From assembly GCF_008704995.1 (NCBI RefSeq), contig NZ_CP023747.1:4867501-4931500 (forward strand): a stretch of DNA of 64,000 nt, written 5' to 3'. A model generated the notes under the pieces. It worked only from the letters and a program-made list of their open reading frames with translations. It was not told where the DNA came from and made no database searches. Below, piece by piece: positions 25,904 to 33,707 of the stretch (the first letter of the stretch is position 1; each line of letters begins with the position of its first letter). The stretch comes from Streptomyces nodosus. GTDB lineage: Bacteria; Actinomycetota; Actinomycetes; Streptomycetales; Streptomycetaceae. Made by a program: the position numbers and the translations under genes.

Positions 25904-26779
25904 TCAGGACCGCAGGAGCCGGTTCCAGAACGCGGCCAGGGCGTCGGCCGTCTGTTCGGGCCGGTCGGTGTTGGGGGAGTGCTCGGCCTGGGCCACGACG
26001 GTGCGGGCGGCGCCCAGCCGGACGGCCATCTCGTCCAGCAGCGGGACGGGCCAGGTGTCGTCGCGTTCGCCGGACAGCACATGCACGGGCAGACCGAGGT
26101 CGGCCAGCTCGGTCACCCGGTCGGGCTCCCCGCACAGCTGCCGGCCCGTGGCGAGGAGCTGGGCGGGGCTGTTGCCCAGCCAGCGGCGGCGCAGATCGTC
26201 CCCGTCGCGGAGCCCCTCCACGACATCACCGGCGCTGGAGACCTCCGGAGGTTCCATCGCCTGGATGGCCTCCCAGACCTGGGCCATGTCCAGGACGGCG
26301 AGGGCGTCGCTCAGCAGCTTGACGCGCTGCTGCTGGGGCGCGGCGATCTGCGCCGGTCCTGAGGACATCAGGGTGAGCGAGACGAACGGGGACGCGTCGA
26401 GGAGGACGGCGGCACGGGCGATCTGGCCGCCCAGGGAGTGCCCGAGCAGATGCACGGGCGCACCCACGGAATGCGCCTGTGCGATCACATCGCGCGCCAG
26501 TTCGGCCTGTGCGTAGGGCGCCTCGTCGTCCCGGGGGCCGGGGGACTCGTACTGTCCTCGCCCGTCGACCGCGACGGTCCGGTAGCCGGCCGCCGCCAGC
26601 AGGGGCTGTACGGCGATGAAGTCCTCCTTGCTGCCGGTGAACCCCGGCAGCATCAGCACGGTCCCCTTGGCCGGTGACGTCGAAGGCTCCGCGTCGAGCA
26701 CGGCGAACTCCCCGCGTTCCGTGGCGAGCCGGCGGGCCCGGACTCCGGAGGGCGGGGTGAAGGCAGGGGGACGGCTCAT
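25904..26779 (-). CDS. Alpha/beta hydrolase
   Basis: 291 residues. LMLPGFTGSKEDF gives the oxyanion region (~res 44), GHSLGGQIA the nucleophile Ser elbow (~res 110), SGERDDTWP the acid (~res 236), and QAEHSPNTDRP the His (~res 264). Cytoplasmic, no signal peptide. Substrate not predictable. It converges with the NYN gene and is separated from the helicase gene by a terminator. Confidence 0.85.
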   Translation of the reverse strand: MSRPPAFTPPSGVRARRLATERGEFAVLDAEPSTSPAKGTVLMLPGFTGSKEDFIAVQPLLAAAGYRTVAVDGRGQYESPGPRDDEAPYAQAELARDVIAQAHSVGAPVHLLGHSLGGQIARAAVLLDASPFVSLTLMSSGPAQIAAPQQQRVKLLSDALAVLDMAQVWEAIQAMEPPEVSSAGDVVEGLRDGDDLRRRWLGNSPAQLLATGRQLCGEPDRVTELADLGLPVHVLSGERDDTWPVPLLDEMAVRLGAARTVVAQAEHSPNTDRPEQTADALAAFWNRLLRS

Positions 26780-26857
26780 GAGGCGAGGTTACCGGGCGGT
26801 CGGGATCCGGCGCGGGGAGTGCCGCATGACATCTCGGTGTGCCGACCCCGGGTACGC

Positions 26858-26892
26858 CGACGGCCCGCCCCCGTGAAGGGGACGGGCCGTCG
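26858..26892. terminator. Terminator after the DEAD-box helicase gene
   Basis: CGACGGCCCGCCCCC pairs with GGGGACGGGCCGTCG (one mismatch) around GTGAA, 47 bp beyond the minus-strand stop at 26939. Confidence 0.75.
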
Positions 26893-26938
26893 TGCGGTGA
26901 CGCCCGTCGAGCGGTGACGGGCCGTCGCGGGGGACGTG

Positions 26939-29200
26939 TCAGCCCTCGGCGGACTCCACGGCCTTACGGGTGCGCCGCCTCGGCTTGGCGGGTGCCGCCT
27001 CCTCCGACTGCGGTTCGACCTCGGCCTCCGCGGTCACCGCCTTGCGCACCCGGCGCCGGGGCTTGACCTCGGCCTCCTCGACCGCCTGCGGGGCGAGGGA
27101 GCTCTCGGCGTCCGCGGGGGCCGCCTCGGCGGCCTTGCGGGTCCGACGGCGCGGCTTGGTCTCCGCGGCGTCCGCGCCCGCCTCGGCCTCGGCAGCGGGG
27201 GCTGCCTCCGCGGTCTTACGGGTCCGGCGCCGGGGCTTGGCCTCGGCTGCTTCAGCGGTGTCGACGACAGCCTCGGCGGCCTTGCGGGTGCGCCGCGGCC
27301 TGGCCGGTGCCTCGTCCCCGTCCGTCCGGACCGCTGCCTCAGCCGCCTCGGCGGGCTGGGCGGCCTTGCGGGTGCGGCGCCGGGGCTTGGCCTCCGCCGT
27401 GTCCACGGCGTCCGCAGCCGCCTCGGTGGCGGCCGGGGCCGTGTCCGCGGCCTTGCGGGTGCGACGGCTCGGCTTGGTCTCGACGGCCTCGGCCGTGTCG
27501 ACCGCGGTCTCCGGGGCGGCGGGAGCCGTTTCGGTCACGTCGGCCTCGACGGCGGCCGGAGCGGCCTCCGTGCCCTTGCGGGTACGGCGGCGGCGCGGCT
27601 TCACCGGTTCGGCGGTGTCCAGGACGGCCTCCGCGGCCTCGGGCACCGTGGGCTGCTCCGTCTCCGTCACCGCGGCGGTCTGCTCCGCAGACACCCCGCC
27701 GCGCATCCGGCGACGGCGGCGCGGCGTGCGCGGCTCCACCGACTCGTCCGCCACCACGGACTCCGTGGTGCCGGACGCCTCCGTGGCGGCCTCGGCGTCG
27801 ACCGGTGCACCGTTCCGGGTGCGACGTCGGCGCCGCGGCGTACGCGCCGCCGGACGCTCACGCTCCTCGGACGGGCCCGAGGGGCGGCGGCCGCCGCCGC
27901 GTGAGCCCCGGCCGCCCGGCTCGCCGAGATCCTCCAGCTCCTCCGCCGCGAGACCCGCGCGGGTGCGCTCGGAGCGCGGCAGGACACCCTTGGTGCCCTC
28001 GGGGATCTTGAGGTCCGAGAAGAAGTGCGGGGAGGTGGAGTAGGTCTCCGCCGGGTCGTTGAAGCCCAGCTCCAGCGCCTTGTTGATCAGCTGCCAGCGC
28101 GGGATGTCGTCCCAGTCGACGAAGGTGATCGCCGTGCCCGACGCACCCGCGCGACCCGTCCGGCCGATGCGGTGCAGATAGGTCTTCTCCTCCTCGGGCG
28201 ACTGGTAGTTGATGACATGTGTGACGCCCTCGACATCGATGCCGCGCGCGGCCACATCGGTGCAGACGAGCACATCCACCTTGCCGTTGCGGAACGCCCG
28301 CAGGGCCTGCTCGCGCGCGCCCTGGCCCAGGTCGCCGTGGACCGCGCCGGAGGCGAAGCCGCGCCGCTGGAGCTGCTCGGCGATGTCGGCCGCCGTCCGC
28401 TTCGTACGGCAGAAGACCATCGCCAGTCCGCGGCCCTCGGCCTGCAGTATGCGCGCGACCATCTCGGGCTTGTCGAGCGAGTGCGCGCGGTAGACGAACT
28501 GCTGGATGTTGGCGACCGTCGCGCCCTGGTCGTCCGGCGCCGTGGCGCGGATGTGGGTGGGCTGCGACATATAGCGGCGGGCCAGTCCGATGACCGCGCC
28601 CGGCATGGTCGCCGAGAACAGCATGGTCTGGCGCCTGGCCGGCAGCATGGCGAGGATCTTCTCGACGTCGGGCAGAAAGCCCAGGTCGAGCATCTCGTCG
28701 GCCTCGTCGAGCACCAGGCACTTCACATGCTTCAGGTTCAGCTTCTTCTGGCCGGCCAGGTCCAGCAGGCGGCCCGGGGTGCCGACGACCACGTCGACGC
28801 CGTTCTTCAGGGCCTCGACCTGGGGCTCGTAGGCCCGGCCGCCGTAGATCGCGGTGACCCGCACATTGCGCACCTTGCCGGCGGTGAGCAGATCGTTGGT
28901 GACCTGGGTGCACAGCTCGCGGGTGGGGACGACGACCAGCGCCTGGGGGGCGTCCGTGAGGGCCTCGGGGCCGGCACGGCCCGCCTCGACGTCCACGGGG
29001 ACGGTGACACGCTCCAGGAGCGGGAGCCCGAAGCCGAGCGTCTTGCCGGTACCGGTCTTGGCCTGGCCGATGACATCGGTGCCGGAGAGGGCTACGGGGA
29101 GCGTCATCTCCTGGATGGGGAAGGGATGGACGATGCCGACGGCCTCCAGGGCCTCGGCGGTCTCCGGAAGAATCCCGAGTTCTCGAAAAGTGGTAGTCAG
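26939..29200 (-). CDS. rhlE: DEAD-box RNA helicase with long basic repeat tail
   Basis: 753 residues if translation starts at CTG 29200. Q motif FPIQEMTL (~res 27), Walker A AKTGTGKT (~res 48), DEAD (VLDEADEML, ~res 167), SATMPG, and C-terminal HRIGRTGRAG (~res 346) define the ATP-dependent RNA helicase core (~1-400). Residues ~460-753 are ten copies of a basic unit, consensus KPRRRTRKAAEA, set in Ala/Glu-rich linkers, likely an RNA/DNA-binding tail. It resembles M. tuberculosis rhlE (Rv3211) in place. The start is odd: AGAGG lies 7 nt before CTG ACT ACC ACT, and no ATG/GTG/TTG is in frame nearby; GTG about 38 codons upstream is the alternative. Confidence 0.88.
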   Translation of the reverse strand: MTTTFRELGILPETAEALEAVGIVHPFPIQEMTLPVALSGTDVIGQAKTGTGKTLGFGLPLLERVTVPVDVEAGRAGPEALTDAPQALVVVPTRELCTQVTNDLLTAGKVRNVRVTAIYGGRAYEPQVEALKNGVDVVVGTPGRLLDLAGQKKLNLKHVKCLVLDEADEMLDLGFLPDVEKILAMLPARRQTMLFSATMPGAVIGLARRYMSQPTHIRATAPDDQGATVANIQQFVYRAHSLDKPEMVARILQAEGRGLAMVFCRTKRTAADIAEQLQRRGFASGAVHGDLGQGAREQALRAFRNGKVDVLVCTDVAARGIDVEGVTHVINYQSPEEEKTYLHRIGRTGRAGASGTAITFVDWDDIPRWQLINKALELGFNDPAETYSTSPHFFSDLKIPEGTKGVLPRSERTRAGLAAEELEDLGEPGGRGSRGGGRRPSGPSEERERPAARTPRRRRRTRNGAPVDAEAATEASGTTESVVADESVEPRTPRRRRRMRGGVSAEQTAAVTETEQPTVPEAAEAVLDTAEPVKPRRRRTRKGTEAAPAAVEADVTETAPAAPETAVDTAEAVETKPSRRTRKAADTAPAATEAAADAVDTAEAKPRRRTRKAAQPAEAAEAAVRTDGDEAPARPRRTRKAAEAVVDTAEAAEAKPRRRTRKTAEAAPAAEAEAGADAAETKPRRRTRKAAEAAPADAESSLAPQAVEEAEVKPRRRVRKAVTAEAEVEPQSEEAAPAKPRRRTRKAVESAEG

Positions 29201-29572
29201 GGTGCTGCCTCTTCTGTGTGCGCGATACGAGGCGAACGCGGGGGTCGTGACCGTGCGCGTGACGTCGGCCTGCTGTGGGGGACGGGCCTGTGGCACGGGA
29301 CCACGCCGACGCTCCAGCGCTCGTACCGCTGAGGGTTCCCTCCGGATGCCGTACACAACAGTGACGTACGGGTGAGGAGGGCTGTCGGGTCGGAGCCGAT
29401 CGGGCCACCGACCGGGCATCCTCATGCGTGCAGCCCGTCGAATATTCGGCAGGCGCATTACCACCATACCCCGGAATCACGCACATGTGTGGGGCGATTC
29501 CGTGACGTAGCCGTCGTCACACTGATCGGACGGGGACCTCCACGGCGCCACGAGCGGGCTATTGTGCGCTTC
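29201..29572. other. 372-bp divergent region upstream of helicase and ferritin-like genes
   Basis: No gene is evident. It has a CGAATATTCG palindrome (29439-29448), a CGGAATC...GATTCCG dyad (29472-29502) containing CACATGTG, and the leaderless promoter of the plus-strand gene. The helicase therefore probably has a long 5' leader, as do many cold- or growth-controlled helicases. Confidence 0.5.
29560..29565 (+). promoter_or_regulatory. -10 element TATTGT of the ferritin-like gene (leaderless)
   Basis: TATTGT lies 7 nt before ATG 29573 with no ribosome site, so the transcript probably starts at the ATG. Confidence 0.55.
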
Positions 29573-30310
29573 ATGACGACGCCTGACAACGCCTCCGACG
29601 CCTCTGCCGGACCCACCTCGGTCGCCGCCCAGGACTGGGCGAAGGCCTCAGCCGACCCCCAGTACCGCGCCGCGGTCGTGGACCTGCTGGGCGCGCTGGC
29701 GTACGGCGAGCTGGCGGCGTTCGAACGGCTCGCTGAGGACGCGAAGCTCGCCCCCTCGCTCGCGGACAAGGCGGAGCTGGCGAAGATGGCGTCCGCCGAG
29801 TTCCACCACTTCGAGCGGATCAGGGACCGCCTCACCGAGATCGGGGCCGCGCCGACGGAGGCGATGGAGCCGTTCGTCACGGCGTACGAGAGCTTCCACA
29901 AGCAGACGGCGCCGTCGGACTGGCTGGAGGGCCTGGTCAAGGCGTATGTGGGCGACTCGATCGCCAGTGACTTCTACCGGGAGGTCGCGGCCCATCTGGA
30001 CGCGGACACGCGCGGGCTGGTCCTCGGTGTGCTGGACGACACCGGGCATGCCAGCTTCGCCGTGGAGAAGGTGCGCGCGGCGATCGACGCCGACCCCCGG
30101 GTGGGCGGGCGGCTCGCGCTCTGGGCACGGCGGCTGATGGGCGAGGCCCTGTCGCAGTCGCAGCGGGTGGTCGCCGAGCGGGACGCGCTGTCGACGATGC
30201 TGGTCGGCGGTGTCGCGGACGGCTTCGACCTCGCCGAGGTCGGCAGGATGTTCTCCCGGATCACCGAGGCGCACACCAAGCGGATGGCGGCCCTGGGCCT
30301 GGCCGCCTGA
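29573..30310 (+). CDS. Ferritin-like fold protein
   Basis: 245 residues from ATG 29573. A four-helix bundle is predicted (~30-200). Candidate metal ligands recur as paired Glu/His: GELAAFERL (~res 44), ASAEFHHFERI (~res 74-80), and later EAHTKRMA. It resembles the actinobacterial ferritin-like family related to tRNA hydroxylase MiaE (position of Rv3210c), but the ligand spacing is not clear enough to name an enzyme. Cytoplasmic; iron-binding is inference. Confidence 0.78.
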   Translation: MTTPDNASDASAGPTSVAAQDWAKASADPQYRAAVVDLLGALAYGELAAFERLAEDAKLAPSLADKAELAKMASAEFHHFERIRDRLTEIGAAPTEAMEPFVTAYESFHKQTAPSDWLEGLVKAYVGDSIASDFYREVAAHLDADTRGLVLGVLDDTGHASFAVEKVRAAIDADPRVGGRLALWARRLMGEALSQSQRVVAERDALSTMLVGGVADGFDLAEVGRMFSRITEAHTKRMAALGLAA

Positions 30311-30318
30311 GCGGCACG

Positions 30319-30349
30319 CGGCCGCCGCGGGGCCATCGCGCGGCGGCCG
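30319..30349. terminator. Terminator after ferritin-like gene
   Basis: CGGCCGCCGCG pairs perfectly with CGCGGCGGCCG (11 bp, 9-nt loop), between converging stops at 30310 and 30400. Confidence 0.75.
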
Positions 30350-30399
30350 TAGGTCCCGGTCGGGGCCCGGAGTCCCTTCGGGCCGGGTGACCGGCGGCC

Positions 30400-30669
30400 T
30401 CAGGCCGGAGCCGACCGGCGGCGAAATCTCTCCGCGGGCCGCAGCAGCAGTGACACCGAGGCCGCGGAGACGATCAGCGCGCCCGTGAGGATCACCAGAA
30501 GGCGGGCCGAGCCCAGCGAGCTGTGGGTGATGAACGCCCCGAAGAGCGCCCCCGCCACACCCGTCGACAGCACCAGGGTGCGGGCGGGGAGCCGGCGCGG
30601 CAGCCGATGTGCGGCCGCCCAGGCCAGCACGAGCCCCAGGACGGCGGAGCCGAGCGCTTCCACAAGCAT
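30400..30669 (-). CDS. Small membrane protein
   Basis: 89 residues from ATG 30669 (GGGAGGAAC upstream). Three hydrophobic segments: LVEALGSAVLGLVLAWAAA, TLVLSTGVAGALFGAFITH and ARLLVILTGALIVSAASVSLLL, with a basic C-terminus (PAERFRRRS). No family recognised; it sits where M. tuberculosis has small membrane genes beside DUF3107. Confidence 0.78.
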   Translation of the reverse strand: MLVEALGSAVLGLVLAWAAAHRLPRRLPARTLVLSTGVAGALFGAFITHSSLGSARLLVILTGALIVSAASVSLLLRPAERFRRRSAPA

Positions 30670-30819
30670 GACGAGGTTCCTCCCGCACGGCTGCTGCCTG
30701 GGCAAATCGGTCCTAGCCGGTCCTACCCCCGACATGCGGAACACAATCCTCATCTGCCCCGGGATGTGGCAGGGCCCGGCGGCGATGTGCCACCGGGCCC
30801 TGCCACGCTCCGTCCGGAA

Positions 30820-31047
30820 CTACAGCGTGCCGAAGCCCACCTTGCGCGGAGCGGTCTCGCCGATCTCCACGTACGCGAGGCGGTCGGACGGGACGAGCAG
30901 CTTGCGGCCGTGCTCGTCCACCAGGCTCAGCAGCGGCGACTTTCCGCCCAGTGCCTCGCCCACGAGACGCTCGACCTCCTCGGCAGTCTGACCGCTCTCC
31001 AGAACGATCTCGCGGGGCGCGTGCTGCACGCCGATCTTGACCTCCAC
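30820..31047 (-). CDS. DUF3107 protein (TB9.4-like)
   Basis: 75 residues from GTG 31047 (GGAGGGAC upstream). Begins VEVKIGVQHAPREIVLESGQ; matches the actinobacterial DUF3107 family (Rv3208A/TB9.4), a conserved small beta-rich protein of unknown function. The TetR gene lies upstream in the same direction with a 200-bp gap, as in mycobacteria. Confidence 0.9.
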   Translation of the reverse strand: MEVKIGVQHAPREIVLESGQTAEEVERLVGEALGGKSPLLSLVDEHGRKLLVPSDRLAYVEIGETAPRKVGFGTL

Positions 31048-31248
31048 GGCTTTGTCCCTCCGACGGTCAGTGATGTGCGCGGCCGTCCGCGCCGTACCAG
31101 CACACATTAGCCCGGTGAGGGGATGCGTACGCTCCGCCCCGGAACGCCAGGAGCGAACAGCCGACGGGAACAGAACGGCCGGGACGTCCGGCCCGCCGTC
31201 CTCGGAGTCCGTGCTCACCGCGCGCCGCTCGTGCCTGCCGGCCCGTGC

Positions 31249-31893
31249 TCAGTGCTGTTGTTCGCTGCCGTGCAGCGGGAACCCGGCGATGCCCCGCCAG
31301 GCCAGCGAGGTGAGCAGCTGCACCGCCTGGTCGCGGGGGACGCTGCGGTCGCTGTGCAGCCAGGAGCGCGCCACGACCTGGGCGAGGCCGCCGAGACCCG
31401 AGGCCAGCAGCATCGATTCGGCCCGGGACAGTCCGGTGTCCTCGGCGATGACCTCGCAGATCGCCTCCGCGCACTCGATGGTGACCTTGTCGACGCGCTC
31501 GCGCACGGCGGGCTCGTTCGTCAGATCCGACTCGAAGACCAGCCGGAAGGCGCCGCCGTCGTCCTCCACATACGCGAAGTAGGCGTCCATGGTGGCCCGT
31601 ACCCGCTGCTTGTTGTCGCTGGTCGACGCGAGCGCCTCGCGCACGGCCCGGAGCAGGGCCTCGCAGTGCTGGTCCAGCAGGGCCAGATAGAGGTCGAGCT
31701 TGCCCGGGAAGTGCTGGTAGAGCACCGGCTTGCTGACTCCGGCGCGCTCGGCGATGTCGTCCATCGCGGCCGCGTGATACCCCTGGGCCACGAAAACCTC
31801 CTGGGCGGCGCCCAGCAGCTGGTTCCGACGGGCACGGCGCGGCAGGCGCGTGCCTCGCGGGCGTGCTGCCTCTGTCTGCTCGATGGCTGTCAC
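31249..31893 (-). CDS. TetR-family transcriptional regulator
   Basis: 214 residues from GTG 31893 (GGGAGG 4 nt upstream). N-terminal helix-turn-helix: RRNQLLGAAQEVFVAQGYHA, MDDIAERAGVSKPVLYQHFP (~res 20-60). C-terminal ligand domain is helical (~70-205). Conserved position beside DUF3107 (as Rv3208). Targets unknown; no palindrome is obvious directly at its own start. Confidence 0.88.
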   Translation of the reverse strand: MTAIEQTEAARPRGTRLPRRARRNQLLGAAQEVFVAQGYHAAAMDDIAERAGVSKPVLYQHFPGKLDLYLALLDQHCEALLRAVREALASTSDNKQRVRATMDAYFAYVEDDGGAFRLVFESDLTNEPAVRERVDKVTIECAEAICEVIAEDTGLSRAESMLLASGLGGLAQVVARSWLHSDRSVPRDQAVQLLTSLAWRGIAGFPLHGSEQQH

Positions 31894-32164
31894 GCCGCCT
31901 CCCAATGTCGTCCTCATGCGGTGTGCGCCGCGCCGGCCATCGTACTTTTCGGTAACCGTGCTGTGCGCGGTGCGAACGCAGAATTTCATGGACCGGACGG
32001 TGACGAAAACCACGCGAGGTGCACCGAAGGGGCAGGCCGGGCGAAAGGTGCCCGGGCGTGGATCCTCGCAGGGAGACCGCCCGTCCGGGACGCTCCTCGC
32101 CGTACCTCACCGGTCCCGTACCCGGCCGGGGCCCGCCCCGTACCGGGAGCCTCGTACCGGTCTC

Positions 32165-32386
32165 TCACCGGTAGTCGTCCTCGTCCAGGGTCACGACGCG
32201 TTTCTGCTCCGCGAGGTCCGCCTCATCGGCCCGCAGGACCTCCTCCTCGGTCAGAGGTTCCTCCCGCTCCGGGGGAACGTCCGCGATCTGCTCGGCGATG
32301 TCGTTCTCCGGGGCCTCCACATCGCGATCGACGATCTCGGTCCCGTCGTCCTCGAACGTCTCGGGATCGGTGGGGTCCACGGTCAT
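32165..32386 (-). CDS. Small acidic protein, unknown
   Basis: 73 residues from ATG 32386 (AAGGGAG upstream). Very rich in Asp/Glu (DDGTEIVDRDVEAPENDIAE; EEPLTEEEVLRADEADLAE), no Cys and no membrane span. Probably disordered. Function unknown. Confidence 0.65.
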   Translation of the reverse strand: MTVDPTDPETFEDDGTEIVDRDVEAPENDIAEQIADVPPEREEPLTEEEVLRADEADLAEQKRVVTLDEDDYR

Positions 32387-32606
32387 GGCGGGCTCCCTTC
32401 CTAGAACTCCTGGCACGTCCCTGAAAGAGGCAGGGTCCACCCACGGGTGCCCTGCTACGAGCCTAGGAGACACCCGATCGGGGCGCTATGTGTGGTGCGA
32501 TCGGGTCGCCGGGTGCGGCCGTCTCCGGCGGGACGCGGCCTCCGGCGGGACCATGGGCCGGGCCCGCTGTGACCGCGAACACACAAACCGCCGCGTGATC
32601 GTCTCG

Positions 32607-32612
32607 TAACAT
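32607..32612 (+). promoter_or_regulatory. -10 element TAACAT of the hydrolase gene (leaderless)
   Basis: TAACAT ends 7 nt before ATG 32620; no ribosome site is present. Confidence 0.55.
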
Positions 32613-32619
32613 TGCCCGC

Positions 32620-33699
32620 ATGTCTTCGACCGAACTGCCGTCCGTGCCGGCCTCCACCGTGTTCCCCAGGGTGTCGCCCGTCAAGGTCGAGGAGGGCGAA
32701 CGGCTCAGGTCGATGCGACTGCAGGGGATCACCCTGACGGTGCGGTCGAGGCCGCCGAAGCGCGAGGGGCTGCCGCCCGCGCTGTATGTCCATGGACTCG
32801 GCGGCTCCTCCCAGAACTGGTCGCCGCTGATGGCGCTGCTCGACGGGCTCGTCGACGGCGAGGCCGTCGATCTGCCGGGCTTCGGCGACTCGCCGCCGCC
32901 CGACGACGGCGACTACTCCGTCACCGGGCACGCGCGCGCGGTGATCCGTTGTCTCGACGCGGCCGAGCGCGGCCCCGTGCATCTGTTCGGCAATTCGATG
33001 GGTGGTGCCGTCGCCACGCGGGTGGCGGCCGTACGCCCCGATCTGGTGCGCACGCTCACGCTCGTCTCGCCGGCCCTCCCGGAGATCTTCGTCCAGCGCG
33101 GCGCCGTGCCGACGGGACTGCTCGCGCTGCCCGGCGTCGCCGGTCTGTTCACCCGCCACACCAGGGAGTGGACGGCCGAGGACCGCGTCCGCGGGGTCAT
33201 GGCGCTCTGTTACGGCGACCCCCGGCGGGTCACTCCGGAGGGCTTCCGCAGCGCGGTCGAGGAGATGGAACGGCGGCTGCGGCTGCCGTACTTCTGGGAC
33301 GCGATGGCACGCTCGGCACGCGGGATCGTGAACGCGTACACGCTGGGCGGCCAGCACGGTCTGTGGCGCCAGGCGGAGCGGGTGCTCGCACCGACCCTGC
33401 TGGTCTACGGAGGCCGGGACCAGCTGGTGTCGTTCCGCATGGCCCAGCGGGCGGCGCGCGCCTTCCGCGACTCCCGGCTGCTGTCACTGCCGGACGCGGG
33501 GCATGTCGCGATGATGGAGTACCCCGAGTCGGTGGCCACGGCGTTCCGTGAACTGCTCGATCACGCGGGCGAGTTGCCCGAACCGGTGGAGGGCTCCGCA
33601 CCCGGCGGGGAGCGTCCTGACGCTATCCTCGGCGAGGAGCCCGACGTCAGCGGCTCCATGGCGACGGACGAGCCCGGTACCACGGGCGCGGGGAGCTGA
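32620..33699 (+). CDS. Alpha/beta hydrolase
   Basis: 359 residues. ALYVHGLGGSSQNW is the oxyanion HG motif (~res 55), LFGNSMGGAVA the nucleophile elbow (Ser ~126), VYGGRDQLVSF the acid (~res 266), and LPDAGHVAMMEYP the His (~res 293). A lid region contains ALCYGDPRRV. The last ~40 residues are an acidic disordered tail. It is 8 bp from the DUF3152 gene, so likely one transcript; a link between the hydrolase and the zinc-protease-like protein is inference. Confidence 0.87.
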   Translation: MSSTELPSVPASTVFPRVSPVKVEEGERLRSMRLQGITLTVRSRPPKREGLPPALYVHGLGGSSQNWSPLMALLDGLVDGEAVDLPGFGDSPPPDDGDYSVTGHARAVIRCLDAAERGPVHLFGNSMGGAVATRVAAVRPDLVRTLTLVSPALPEIFVQRGAVPTGLLALPGVAGLFTRHTREWTAEDRVRGVMALCYGDPRRVTPEGFRSAVEEMERRLRLPYFWDAMARSARGIVNAYTLGGQHGLWRQAERVLAPTLLVYGGRDQLVSFRMAQRAARAFRDSRLLSLPDAGHVAMMEYPESVATAFRELLDHAGELPEPVEGSAPGGERPDAILGEEPDVSGSMATDEPGTTGAGS

Positions 33700-33707
33700 G
33701 ACGCGAC

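Noticed and set aside
29472..29502. GGAAT/ATTCC dyad upstream of the ferritin-like gene as a sigma-R promoter
   Set aside because: Eighteen nt after GGAAT on the minus strand comes GAT, and on the plus strand GCG, not GTT. Kept only as a dyad.
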